Shown in pieces: positions 1 to 11,479 of a stretch of 64,000 nucleotides of DNA. A program made the translations under genes and the position numbers. The stretch comes from Diaporthe sp. PMI_573 (taxonomy: Eukaryota > Ascomycota > Sordariomycetes > Diaporthales > Diaporthaceae). Below the pieces are notes generated by a model. That model had not been told where the DNA came from, did no database searches, and saw nothing but the letters and a program-made list of their open reading frames with translations. How positions within the stretch are numbered: position 1 is the first letter of the stretch; every line of letters starts with the position of its first letter. The stretch spans positions 930,001 through 994,000 of the forward strand of contig JAJTUP010000005.1 of NCBI GenBank assembly GCA_021399435.1. The letters run 5' to 3'.

Positions 1-1188
1 TGGACAGGCCGGCCAGGACTCTTTGGGTGGATGGGGGGATCTCTCCGCGGCGGAGCTCGTTGAGCAGGTCGGTGAAGTCTGCGATTGGAGGTGAGTACTT
101 TTCCACTCCCCGATCCCCTAAAACGAAAGTGCTCTTTGGGCTAAAAACTTACCACTATCCTTCTGACGAAAGACTTGTGTGAGTGTCACGGTATGCTCAA
201 TGCTTTCTTTCCATGCATCACTTTGAAATGCAAAGAATACATCCTTTCCACCCTGAGTGACCGGCGGGAGTTGGAAGAAGTCACCCGTGACAACAACCTT
301 GTGGCAGTCAGCATGAGGATTACAGAATCGCACACTCCTTGATTAGGTTACCTGGATTCCCCCGAACGGCCTGTCTGTCTTCTTGCGCAGGATTGCTGAA
401 AGGGCAGCCAGGAGGTTGAAAAGCTGACCATCGACCATGGACACTGCGGAGGTGTGCATCAGTAATGAAAGCCGGAAGACCCAGGGTGTGGGTAGCATGA
501 TCTCAACACACCTTCATCGATGACAAGAACCTTGGCTGTCTTCCATCGCCGATGGGCAGGCCTGCATGTCTTGATGTAGCTGATTTGCTTCTCCACGTCG
601 AAGACACCAGGTGTTATCGCGCCCCAGGCGTGTAGAGTTGTTCCTAGATATCAATATTTTTAGTACCAATGCAATCAGTAATGGTGGTATTTCTTGGATA
701 CAAACCACCAATGTTCTGTGCAGCCATGCCGGTACTGGCGCAAATAGCCAGAGATTCTGCCTTATTGGCATACTTCTCTCTGAGAACCTGTATGATAGCC
801 CTCAAAAGCAACGATTTGCCCGTGCCTGTATCACAATCAGCATCATGATGTATGAAGCTACACCACTGTCTGGTTCCGAGGAGTCATGCTACTGACCTGC
901 CGAGCCGGTGAAGAATATGTTCATCTCATCATCTACAACCATCCGCAACACCTTTTCTTGCTCAGCGCTGAGACCAACACCGCGTCTTCCGACTAATTTC
1001 TGTGCTGGCAAGCTCTTAGGCAACAGTTGCTTCGCTGTGGCATCATCTTTCTCAGCAGGCACCGTCTGCCTCGGAGCAAAGAACGCATCCAGCGTCGTCC
1101 GCTGGACCTTGACCGAACCGTTCGCCTTGGAATCCCCGAGGTTATTCCTTGCCTTTCGCTTCTTTGCTGTTGGTTGTGGTCCCGGCAT
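1..1188 (-). CDS. PIF1-family DNA helicase, N-terminal part (runs off the left edge)
   Basis: ATP-dependent 5'-3' DNA helicase of the PIF1 family (superfamily 1B), expected in nucleus and/or mitochondria. The start is the ATG at 1188, followed by a basic KKRK stretch (residues 9-12) and a PCNA-box-like RTTLDAFF (residues 30-37). The helicase core begins with LSAEQEKVL, and the Walker A motif GSAGTGKS is completed across an intron of about 75 nt at its GT donor. Then come the [12 protein letters not shown] motif, LVIDE (Walker B) followed by VSMVDG, and GDFFQLPPV (motif III). At least five exons are visible, separated by short GT-AG introns. The C-terminal helicase domains lie outside the window. 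An in-frame extension to 1326 exists but is low-complexity and probably untranslated. Family call is firm; whether it is the housekeeping PIF1 orthologue cannot be told from the fragment. Confidence 0.9.
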
Positions 1189-2381
1189 TATGACATGCGC
1201 CGGGCCTCTCGTGTGTCGCCTGATTCTTGATTCCACATTCGCCCTTGGCTGGCTTTGCTCATGCTGAGGTCGCGCTCGGCACGCGCCGACCCACAGAGCT
1301 CGCTGTTTACTGTACTGCTGACGCATCTTGTGTTCACATTTTAGGGTTTGACCCTTGCCAACTACCCAAATACAGACAGATACTACCGAGGCGGATCACA
1401 CCGAGCAGCCCCTTACTGTGGTCGGTCTGTGGTATCAAACAGCAATTTCTGGAGGCAAAAGCCAGGAGAAGGTTTCACCAAAGAAGAGGAGACAGAACAA
1501 TGCTGATGGATTGACAGATACATCATAAATGCTTGGGAACAGGAGTTGCGGCAGTATTTTCGCTGGCACTTCTCTGGATTTTGGATTTCCTTGAGATTTC
1601 CTCAAGATTTCCTCGAGATCTCCCTAGGATTTCCTTGAGATCACTGTTTATGTTGACATCATTGGCTATTATCAGCTTAGAGAGACATCGAGTAGCATGG
1701 CTCTTATCAAAGAACTGCCCGAGATGTACTGCAGTCATTCCTTGTATTTATACACGAGTGGTTATGAGAACAGTTCCTTCATGCCCTTCTTTCGTTTCAA
1801 TTTGCTGTGCGTTCTATATCAGAGAAACGTTCGAAATCGAGTCCCCTGAAGCTATCTATTGCCCAGTTCGAAGAATCGATACCTTGCACCGATCAAGTAA
1901 GACAGTGAGAGCCGTGCAGCGTCCCCTACGCGGGGAGTCCTGCCCAGGCCGAATGCGCACCACCTCCTAGCCACACGCCCCACCCGTATCTCCCATTACT
2001 ACCCTGGCGCAGTCCTGCAGCTCGCTCACCATTCCTGCCAAGCCTCACGAGTGTCTGTCTCGTAGAAGGCAGCCATACTGACAGGTTTCTAAGGCTACCC
2101 CACTTCCGGCGAATACTCCACAATTCCAGGCCTAATTCGAGAGTGGTTTCGTTATGGCACAAGTCCGACATGTTCTCACGCAATCGACGGGTGAGAACAT
2201 TTTGACGTGCAGGGGCCCCGTGGGGGTCGGATATCACTTTTCTATGCCTGGAAAAATGCCATTATGGATTGACAATAGCCGGATTGTTTCTGCACCTGTC
2301 GAGTTCATTTTGGGACTCTGGTCTGCCACAGAAACATCCAGTTCACTCAAGGTCCAGGCATATACATGCTGAGAGCCAACC
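1189..2381. other. Intergenic region between PIF1 and the MFS gene
   Basis: No convincing gene. Short open stretches on both strands lack domains and splice context. The only notable structure is the 11-bp tandem array at 1587-1641. Confidence 0.6.
1587..1641 (-). repeat. 11-bp tandem array, left copy (five units)
   Basis: Five consecutive 11-bp units read on the minus strand with consensus ATCTCAAGGAA (units at 1631-1641, 1620-1630, 1609-1619, 1598-1608, 1587-1597), with one to four substitutions in the variant units. The same consensus recurs in the opposite orientation at 4379-4433, so the two arrays form an inverted pair around the MFS gene. Confidence 0.85.
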
Positions 2382-4256
2382 ATGGCAGCAGATACGGTTC
2401 CTAGAGAGAAATGGTGGAAGATACAGTGGTATTCCGATGGTAAGTAGTTCTCGTGATCTTCTCCGTGTCTCGTCTCCTATCTTATCTCGGCAGCCACCAA
2501 GTTGCTGCAGTCTATACTTCAAGAGGAGGGAAGTGTCATATTAACGGCTGAGGCAGATGACACCCCCGAGGAGCGCAAATTCATCATCAAGCTGGATTTG
2601 ATCGTGGTCCCATATGCTGTTCTTGCGTATTGGGTAAAATACATAGGTTCGACGCCATCCCTCCCTTGCTGATTGTGCTGAGAGTTAACTAATCAAACCC
2701 GCTGCATAGACCAGGCGAACTTGAGTAAGATTATCACACCAACCCATTACGAAGCCGCTTCTGACTCCCGCAGACAATGCCTACGTTGGAGGAATGAAGG
2801 AGGAGCTCGGTTTCCGAGGGAATGAGCTCGTGGAACTCCAAACAATGTATACTGTTGGCGCTGTTGTAGGCATGATACCGTTCATGTTTATCTTCACTTA
2901 CGTCCCGATGTACTGGACGATTCCAGCTATGGACATACTCTGGGGCCTATTCACCCTTCTGCAATACCGCGCACACTCATTCGGGGAGATGGCTGCATAT
3001 CGCTTCCTGGTTGGCTTCTTCGAGGTGCGTTCTGCCCCGATAGAATCTCGTCCCTCAGGAATCGCTGACCGGTGATCTCAGGCTGCTTTCTTTCCAGCCA
3101 TGCACTACGTATTTGGTAAGCTATACAACAGGCCGACCGAGTAAGTCGGCAAGAGGATTCTGACCAACCTTGCAGGCTCTTGGTATCGAGGACACGAGAT
3201 CGCCCGAAGAGGCGGCATCTTCTACACCGGCTTGAACCTCGGAACCCTGACGGCCGGGCTCATCGCAGCCGGAGCCTCACATCGTCTAGAGGGAGTCCAG
3301 GGGATGTCCGGATGGCGTTGGATGTACATCATCTGCGCAGTGATCACGATTCCCGTTGGAATTCTTGGCTATTTCCTGTTGCCAGGCACCCTCGAACAGC
3401 CGAACCGCTGGATCCTCAACGAGCACGACCTTAAGATTGCCAGAGCCCGGCTCGAGCGCGTCGGCCACGTCACGCGGGGGAAGTTCAAGCTGGGCCACCT
3501 CAAACAAATCTTCCTCAGCCCGCAATTTTGGACCGTCGTCCTCGTGGATATATTGTTCTGGAACGCCGGTATCCACAAGAGCACCGGCAGCTTCCTACTC
3601 TGGATCAAGAGCCTGGGCCGGTACAGCCCGGCTCAGGTCAACGAGATGGGGACCATCGCACCGGCGTTGGGAATTCTATACAATCTCGTGGCTTGCTTCT
3701 TGTCAGATTTGGTCCTGGGCCCAGCTTGGGCGATCACATTCTCGTCGCTCTGGAACGTTACCGGGCTCATCATGCTCGTTGTCTGGGATATCCCCGAAGG
3801 CGCAAAGTGGTTCGCGTTTGCGACTATGTACTGGTCTAATGCGCTCTCGAGTGTCCTGCACGGCTGGGTCAACACCATCCTCCGAGATTCTCCCGAGCAG
3901 CGGTCCTTCACGCTAGTTCTGATTACCATCATCGCTCAATCGTCAACAGCTTGGACGCCGCTGCTGACCTTTCCCACCGTGGAGTCCCCAAACTATCCTA
4001 AAGGCTTTTCATTCTGCCTCGGCTGTGCTGTCTCGCTGATTATCGCGACTCACATTCTAGACGTTTACATCAAGCGCAAGGAGTAAGATATTCCCGTCCC
4101 AGAATCAATCATCATTCACTGACGTGGGCGAATAGGAAAGCAAAGCTTGCCCATATCGAGAGCGATAGCGATCGGGGGAGCAGCATGGGAGCTGGCCCAG
4201 GGGTAGCGACAGGCAAGGGGGCGAGTGCAGATGTCGCAACAGTCCACTCAACCTGA
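2382..4256 (+). CDS. MFS anion/vitamin transporter (ACS family, Liz1/Seo1/Vht1-like)
   Basis: Plasma-membrane carrier of the anion:cation symporter branch of the major facilitator superfamily, the group that holds pantothenate (Liz1), biotin (Vht1) and allantoate-type permeases; substrate not predictable. ATG at 2382 opens MAADTVPREKWWK. The first transmembrane segment (LIVVPYAVLAYWVKYIDQANLNNAYVGG, written here in two pieces: LIVVPYAVLAYWVKY then IDQANLNNAYVGG) carries the family's D-Q-A-N signature after splicing. Introns start near 2440 and 2645, with others after ANL, after GFFE and after MHYVF; each joins in phase. The loop motif SGWRWMYII is present. A last intron beginning at about 4084 adds a charged Ser/Gly-rich tail ending at 4256; without it the protein stops at IKRKE. 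The gene sits between oppositely oriented 11-bp arrays. Confidence 0.88.
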
Positions 4257-4378
4257 ACAATTCGATGACGCTCTTCTGTAGAATGCCATTTTGAGTCGGA
4301 TGAGTTACGCAGAGGCCCAGCGCACTCTTGAATGGACCTGTTTGACGTTTCAGGAGGGACTTAGAAAATATCGCGGAA

Positions 4379-4433
4379 ATCTCAAGGAAATATCAAGGAA
4401 ATCCCAGGGAAATCCCAGGGAGCCCCGAGGGAA
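4379..4433 (+). repeat. 11-bp tandem array, right copy (five units)
   Basis: Five 11-bp units on the plus strand (ATCTCAAGGAA, ATATCAAGGAA, ATCCCAGGGAA, ATCCCAGGGAG, CCCCGAGGGAA). It starts about 120 nt after the stop codon of the MFS gene. It has the same unit length and copy number as the array at 1587-1641 but the opposite orientation. Confidence 0.85.
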
Positions 4434-5150
4434 ACCCCCGGATATATTTTTGAGCACTTCCTGTTCCGTGGCAAACCAAATCTTTCTTTCGGCCCTTTCG
4501 GCCTTTTTGTGAAGCTGCTTGCTGCTATTGCTCGAGATCGCTTCTATGGCAGTTGTTAGCCTTCCGCTAACTTTTGTCTTTAGCATCTGATAGCTGGTAA
4601 TTACCAACATAAAAATAATAATCATATTGAAATTACAAACTAAGACGCAATAACTTCCAGGGTTCTATGTATTGGAGCGGTATCTCATAAGTCATTTGCT
4701 CCTATTGCCATTTGCCTACGTGTGTACCCAAGTGAACTTGGCTTGGCGTGATGTTTGATCCTATGGACTCCACTCCACCCGATGCACGATTTTGACGATG
4801 TTCATTATCATTGACTCGATGTTTCTCAGGGAATGGCATAGCTCTCCCCAATTGGGTCCAGCAAGTGATACATGAAGCACTGTGACGTAACACCCTTGGC
4901 GTTCTACTCCGGGCCAATACTTTGCCTGTGCACCCCGAGTCTCCCCGCCTTTGACTACGCATCCCAAGTGACTAGACATAGACCGTGACATTGGATGTCC
5001 TTATAGTATTTCTATCAACGGCGGTTTCAAGCATTTGCTCACAGGACCATTTGTGTGTTTCTCACGTTCAGTCAGACATCGCGAGCCTTGAGAGGTGCCA
5101 GATAGAGCAGGCATAGGCATCCTCACACCGCCCCTCCCCAAGTAGTCAGC
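4434..5150. other. Intergenic region
   Basis: No gene supported. A run of A/T-rich sequence (about 4560-4700) follows the repeat array; the rest is the probable promoter of the gene at 5151. Confidence 0.5.
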
Positions 5151-6098
5151 ATGGCCACCGCATCATCGCCAACTACGGTCATCCGATATGAACAGCCACC
5201 TGGCGCGGCGGAAACATCAGCTTCGTCCAACCTCCCGGGGTACCCACCCGGAGGACCCAGCATGTCGGGTGCCTTGCCTGACAACTGGCAACCTACCAAG
5301 GTCACTGACCCAGGCCGGCCCGCGCGAACTTTCTCCATACCCGTCCGAGTGTACTCTCCGCAAGAGATCCCGGCGAACATCAAGACTGCTCGCTTGAGCG
5401 TCGAGCACGGCTTGAAAGAGCTGATCAGTTTCCAGCAGCGACGGTTTCAGATCGACGCGGTCGCCTTCCTCGACCAGTTCCAATCACAATCTGCAAATGT
5501 CCTCGGCGACCTGAACGCGCTGCGAGGGGAGGTGTCGGATATAATAAAGGCTGCAGAGCGGCATCGCTGGCGGAAGTGGCTATTGGGAGGTTTGGCGTGA
5601 GCGGACCTTGTCTTTTCCCTCTTGCCCTGCACGATGAATAATTACTGACCAGCCTTGCCAAAGTGCTGTAATTATCCCAGCAGTGAAGGCAATTTGGAAT
5701 CGACCACAGCATGACAGCGAATCTTCCAACAAAACCGAATACGCATTCTTGAAGAGCAAGTCGCTCATCGCTCGCATGCTGAATGCTGTCCGAAGCAGCT
5801 TTGGTGGCCTGGCGTCTGTGACATTCTTCGTGTTTGCGGTGCTGTATGTTTTTCAGAACGAAGTGTCTCTGCGTGTGGCCAAAACGATATCCAAGAGGCT
5901 GAAGAAACTACACGCCAAGCTCGAAAGAGGCGACCTGAAAATCACCCAAGCTGATTTGAAGATACTCAGCGGGTGGCGTTGGCGGATATTGCTCTGAAAA
6001 TCCTGGAAGAGATGTCATTGCAGCTGAAGGTGCAAAAACGCCTCGAGCAGCTGCTTTCACAAAACCCGGGTGCTATCGTGTCCAGTCCAGCCTCGTAA
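5151..6098 (+). CDS. Unknown two-membrane-segment protein, probable 1-nt frameshift
   Basis: I do not recognise a family. ATG at 5151 begins a Pro/Gly/Ser-rich, probably disordered N-terminus (residues 1-65), followed by a helical stretch. Exon 1 ends at 5596; the intron 5597-5663 (GTGAGC...AAAG) joins in frame and creates a hydrophobic segment WLLGGLAAVIIPAV. A second hydrophobic segment GGLASVTFFVFAVLYVF lies in exon 2, then a Lys-rich coiled region. The open frame stops at 5997, but at 5971-5973 (a GGG run) shifting frame gives a continuation VALADIALKILEEMSLQL... to a stop at 6096-6098 with matching helical, Lys/Leu/Glu-rich character. One missing G in a G-run would explain this. Either the gene is truncated in this strain or the base call is wrong. 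Confidence 0.55.
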
Positions 6099-6985
6099 GC
6101 AAAAAAGCATGAGGCTCTTGAGGTTGTTACAGGATAAGATTACGGGACAGTTTCTGCACTTGATTAGCGCTTTCCAAGATATGCGCACTAATAGAATCAA
6201 TCGAAGGATGGTGGCTTACGAGTGACAAGACTTCTTTCCACTCCGCCGTAGACTCGAGATCATTCACCACGTTTTTCTTGGAAACAGCCGGACAGCCGGG
6301 AAGGTCTGTATGGGCGCTATCACGCGGGCGTCAGTCGACCTTTGTTGAAGTGTGTTGCCAGCTCTTGAGACCTTGGCGACTCGCTAGAAGAAGCACATTT
6401 ATCACTTGGCCTCACCAACAGATCGTGATGAAGTTTGGTTCAAGGAATGCAGCTAGCGACCGGGGTCCGATCACGACGCCGTCGTGCAAGAACATAAAGT
6501 CAAGGCATAAGCCAGCCAACGAACCCGAAATGTGTCACGGGCTTCATCCATCTTATCATAGATTCCGTCTGTCCGGGACGATTCTGAGTTCAGGCGCCAA
6601 GTCCGATGTTCTCTTGACTGACGTCTGAGACCAGCCCGCTTTCGAAAGCACTGCCACGAGCTTGTAGCCCCCAAGATCTGGGGAAGTCTGTGGGGGACGG
6701 GACTTGGCGGGCACAAAACCTTCCAGACTGCCGGCTCCGCACACGAGGAATCAAGTCTAACCGCCGAGCGCCAACAAGGGGCGGGAATCCTCTTTTCTCT
6801 TGACTTTCTTCGCCCCTTCCCTTCTAGTGCCGCCCTGCGGGTCTCATTTCGCTTCCCTTTTTTTTTTTTTTTGAAACCTAGTCATTTCATCCATTCCGCC
6901 GGCTCGGCGCGCCGTGCCCAGAAACGCCACGCGGTAGGCAGTTGTGGCTTATTAACGCAATAGGGGAGCCGGAACAGAAAGATGT

Positions 6986-7005
6986 ACACGACACGACACG
7001 ACACG
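6986..7005 (+). repeat. ACACG pentanucleotide microsatellite (4 copies)
   Basis: Four perfect head-to-tail copies of ACACG in noncoding DNA. Confidence 0.9.
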
Positions 7006-7967
7006 CAGCGAGTCCGATCTCTCGGATCCATGTCCCTGGTCTATCTGGAGCTAACCCCTTTCCGCGCGCCTGAGGAGCTCTTGCCCGGTTGCCTGGGTCA
7101 AGATGTCGACCCCCAGTGGTTGAGTAGACGAGCATCTAGCAATCTCGCATGCGATGTGACCAGTATTAAGTCTACCAACGCGTCGGGTGCAGGGGGTTGC
7201 AGTCAGCATGCCTGTCGTACTACGATATTAGCCAGGTAGTACATTTTGCGCCATGTTCTGGCCCAGCCCCAGGGTAATGGGAAGAATGCGGGGAGTGAGC
7301 ACTTGTATTGCCAAGTCTTGGCTCAAGCCTGTGGCTTAGAAGACGCGGCTGATATTGGCTGTCGGGTCTTTACGCCAGGGATAGTCCGTCTGGGCATGGA
7401 ATCCTGTCCAACTCTCTGTTATCAAGCCAGCTACACACGAGCGAATAGCCTCGCTGCAACCTTTGACATGGGCTAGATAACTGCAGCGGAAGCTGAACGT
7501 GCTGGCATGAAAATACTCGAGGGTTACACCACTTGCCATTTTTGAACAAAAGGTCTCAGGTACTGTCAATAGGCAGCGGCCGCGCTGACGGAGCCTCGAC
7601 CGTACCAGCCGTGATAGTAACAAGTAGCCTCAACAAAACGGAAGCTGAGGAGAAGGAACAACAATAAACCTTTTTTGGCGCCTTGGCCACCGCTCGTGAC
7701 GAATTCTAAGTCGTTCTCCCGGACAGAAGGGCCACCTCCTAGTTCCTAAGCCTTGTCAAGTGGACTAAAAGTGAGACCCCAGGTGGCTTCGTCTTGGCTA
7801 GGCATTGGCATTTTGCTTCGGGGTCCGGGGCACAACCCATGAAGGCTCTTCCGCAGTGTCAGTACGGCCAATCAAGACTATTGTGCATCATCTTCCAAGA
7901 TTACCTTTCGGGCTGCGGGCCCAAAGTGGTATAATATTTCGGGGGGGTGAGATCAAGGCCCAGCAGC

Positions 7968-7973
7968 TATAAA
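7968..7973 (+). promoter_or_regulatory. Probable TATA box of the TNA1-like MFS gene
   Basis: TATAAA lies 179 nt upstream of the ATG at 8152, after a G-rich stretch (7941-7947). It is a positional inference; the transcription start is not known. Confidence 0.4.
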
Positions 7974-8151
7974 GCGAAAGCCATTCCCCCGTAGTATTTT
8001 GCTTAGTTTTGCTTGAAGGCTCTGACACCTGCCACTAGCTGAGCTTACACGCCGTGGAACAGTGGACGTCTGCCTGTCTCAACGCCTTATCCACCGCGAG
8101 TCAGGCTCCTGTCAACGCTCCCACTCATTATTTTCAACAACATCTGTGGCC

Positions 8152-9859
8152 ATGGCGGACATAAAAGCCCCAGTCGACAGCTCCGGCACCAGCATGGAGG
8201 AAAAGCCCGTAGGAAAGACTGTCGAAGACGTTGACTCTCAATCAGTTCAAGTTGAAGCCGCAGGCTGGGATGAATCATCAACAAAGAAGCTCATTCGCAA
8301 GATTGACGTTCGGCTCATCCCCTTCCTCGCGCTCCTCTACCTGCTCTCCTTCCTCGACAGAACCAACATTGGCAATGCCAGGCTCGACACTCTGGAGGTG
8401 GACCTTGGCATGCCCAAGACCAGCCTCCAGTACAACAATGCGCTCGGTATCTTCTTCCCCTTCTACGTCGCCGCCGAGGTGCCCAGCAACATGGCCATGA
8501 AGCGATTCCGACCTAGCATTTGGATCCCTATCATCATGATCGCCTGGGGAATCTGCACCACGCTCATGGGAATTGTCCACAACTATGCCGGGCTGATGTC
8601 TGCGCGAGCGGCATTGGGTCTCGCTGAGGGCGGTTTGTTCCCTGGTATTACATACTAGTAAGCGCATCTTTTCATTTTTGGAAACGAAACCTGTGTGCTG
8701 ACTTCTCCATAGCATCACGATGTGGTACCCACGTCATGAATGTGGTCTCCGGATGGCTATTTTCTTCTCCGCTGCGACAGCTGCGGGCGCTTTCGGCGGT
8801 CTGCTGGCGCGTGGAATCATGGAGATGCGAGGAATCGGAGGATTGTCTGGCTGGCAATGGATCTTTATCCTCGAGGGCATTCTGACCTTCTTCGTCGGCA
8901 AGTCTCTACTGAAACCCCGCTGGGACCACGTTGGTTCCTCCTAGATATCATCCAATTTACTAACCCACTCATCTAGCTATTTCGGCCTTCAAGTTCATGT
9001 ATGACTATCCCTCAACTGCACCCTTCCTCACTGTACCGGAGCGCAAGGAGGTGACAGCGCGGCTCAAGCGCGACCGGTCCTCCCTCGCGGATGAGTTCGA
9101 CCTGAAGTACTTCTGGGCCGCCCTTGGGGACTGGAAGATCTGGGTACACATGTTCATCACCATTGGCGTCTACACACCGCTGTACTCGTACGCTCTGTTC
9201 CTGCCGACGATCGTCGCCGACTTGGGCTACAAGAACACAACGGCACAGCTCCTGACCGTGCCCCCTTATTTCGTGGCTTGCATCTTCTGTATCGGGGCCG
9301 GGTACCTCGCGGATAGGATGAAGCAACGAGGAATCTTCATGATCTCTTTCATGATCATCGCGTAAGCTTCCTCCCCCAACTCAGACCCAATATGTAAGCC
9401 AATAGCACTAACTCACCCTCCTTCTACAGTATGATAGGGCTCATCATGCTCCTGGCCTCGAACAGCAGCGGCGTCAAGTACACAGGCTGCTTCTTCCTCG
9501 CGTCGGGCATCTACCCCAACGTGCCGCAGGGTGTCGCCTGGAACGGCAACAATATCGGCGGCTCGCTGAAGCGCGGTGTCGGCATCGCCATGCACGTCGG
9601 CTTCGGAAACCTCGGCGGCCTCATCGCCGCTTACATCTACCTGGCCAAGGACCGCCCGACGTACCGCCCGGGCCACGCCACACTGCTCGGGTTCCAGGCC
9701 ATGGCTACCTGCCTGAGCATCTTCATGACCATCTACCTCCGCAAGGAGAACGCCCGCCGCGACAGGATGCACAAGCCGCTCAGCGAGTACACCGAGGCCG
9801 AGAAGGTTGCGGAGAGGGAGCTCGGCGATAGCGCGACCTTCTTCAGGTATACGGTTTAG
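8152..9859 (+). CDS. MFS transporter of the ACS family (TNA1/nicotinic-acid-permease-like)
   Basis: Twelve-segment major facilitator carrier, plasma membrane, of the Dal5/TNA1 branch that takes up organic anions such as nicotinate; exact substrate unknown. The start is the ATG at 8152 (MADIKAPVDSS), giving an acidic cytosolic N-terminus of about 45 residues before IRKIDVRLIPFLALLYLLSF. The signature LDRTNIGNARL follows segment 1, and RAALGLAEGGLFPG marks segments 4-5. Three short introns lie near 8659-8711, 8895-8976 (joining to AISAFKFMYDYPS) and 9365-9429. The C-terminal segments contain GNNIGGSLKRGVGIAMHVG, typical of the branch, and the protein ends FFRYTV. Not closely similar in sequence to the other MFS gene at 2382. 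TATA element at 7968. Confidence 0.9.
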
Positions 9860-10155
9860 AGGTTTTGTTTTGTGGCTCTCTTCAACAAGGTGTTGGGGTT
9901 GTCGCTTAGAAAATTACGCGGGGACACGTAGATAAGCATATAGTAACTTCTACGAATCTTGGTTGGCATATCCGATCTTCAGGCATCTTACTTCATGATG
10001 TCAGACTTCCTAAGTTTATATATATAAAAGACATACGTACAAATTACCTATAAATCAGTGCCCCAGCGTAGGCTCATAAGCCCTGGACCCTGAAGCCAGC
10101 GGATGGCTGTATACAGTGGCTTTTCATTGACTTCTCTCACAGTGGTGAGCGTTGC

Positions 10156-11479
10156 CTACCATGCTCGGTCTAACCGCTCAGCAACACCACTGACATGCCA
10201 GACACCTCCTTGCCCGACGATCCACAGCTCATGCTCCCCAAAAGCCACATTGACAGCTACGTTCTCACCCCCAACACGAATGGTGCCCAGAGTAAGCCCC
10301 GTGCCAGGGTCGATGACATCGACTCCATCTCCGGCACCAACAAAGATCCACCCATTTCTGGAGACCCGGACGCCATCATAAAAGTACGAAATAGGGTTGT
10401 TCAAGAGACGAGGGTTGGTGAGGTACCCACCGGTTGCGATGTCATATGCGACCAGTGCCCGGTCGCCGTAAGGGTTCTTCCTGGATATCGGCTTCTGCTC
10501 CGAGGCACCAGTATCTGGCAGGTACAGCGTCTGCTGCCCATCCCTGAGAGGTGAGATCGCGACGCCGTTGGCGTTGCCGGTGGTGATGTGCACCACTCTG
10601 GGCCGCATGGTCGTACCGTTCACCATATAGACTGTAGGGTTTGTTGGTGGTGTGAATGCAGTCAGGTCACGCCCCTGAAATGATTCATTGTCAGAGACAT
10701 GGCCGACGGTGAATTACAACGAATCACTTACCCAGCCTGATCTGGAGTCAGTTAACCAAAAGTTCCCATCAGCGTCAATCTCAATATCATTGAAGCCCAT
10801 AAACGGTTGCTGGTAGTAATTGTTGAGCAGCACCTTCTTCTCCAAGGTGGCAGGATCCACCCGCACGAGGGTTGCTGTCTCATTGATAGTGCCATCCGTC
10901 ACAATATAATAGGCCCCGTCGTAGTAGACACAGCCGTGGGCATTTATCGTCGGTGGGTTCGTTGTGATCTTTCGCAATGTGTTGTTCTTGGTGTCGAGCA
11001 GGTACTGCCACGTATGAGTGCCGTTTTCACCTCCCGGGGGACCCCATTCGACAAAGTAGAGCTCCTTGGTGTTCTTGTTGAAGCAAGGGGCTTCATGAGA
11101 CTGGAGTGCTAGTTGTTGTACATGCTCAACAGAGGCCTTCGGTCCAAGGATCTCGAAGAACTTCTCATCATATGCAATGAAGTTGGTGGTGTTCAGAAAT
11201 GCATTTCTGTGAAGTTTTCTTGGATGAGTGAAATAATATCTGAACAAAGACTCGAGCCACTTACGCTTCCTGCAGGTCAGGGTCTGTTGTTTCACCCTCA
11301 TGTGGTGCTTGAAAGACAGTCCGGTTGAACGATCCCGACAGAACAGCTACGGACTGTTCCACGTAGGAGATGTATGCCCAGATCGCCGGCGAGTCATTGA
11401 AGGCAACAGGTAGATCAGCCAAGTAGGCTTGTGCCAGCGAGAGCAACACCGACATGTAAAGCACTGCTGCAGATTTCAT
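10156..11479 (-). CDS. Secreted SMP-30/gluconolactonase-type lactonohydrolase
   Basis: Six-bladed beta-propeller hydrolase of the SMP-30/gluconolactonase/LRE family; secreted fungal members open aldonate or pantoyl lactones. ATG at 11479 gives a signal peptide (MKSAAVLYMSVLLSLAQAYL). Introns near 11,205-11,263 (joining LQE to ANAFLNTTN) and 10,672-10,732 (joining RSGW to GRDLTAF) are in phase. Candidate metal ligands of the family are visible: Glu in SHEAPCF, Asn in GFNDIEID and Asp in LYLPDTG. Several N-glycosylation sequons (NETA, NGTT) fit secretion. It ends at a stop at 10156-10158. Family confident; substrate not. Confidence 0.82.

Larger units (their letters stand above)
6099..8151. other. 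Intergenic region (2 kb) with simple repeats and promoter of the next gene
   Basis: No convincing coding sequence. It holds a T15 homopolymer (6858-6872), four perfect ACACG pentamers (6986-7005) and a TATA element near the 3' end. Open stretches are overlapping shadows without domains. Confidence 0.6.

Noticed and set aside
1523..1738. Minus-strand frame encoding a repetitive LKEIL/RSRGNLEEISRK peptide
   Set aside because: The periodic peptide is the translation of the 11-bp array; no coding evidence.
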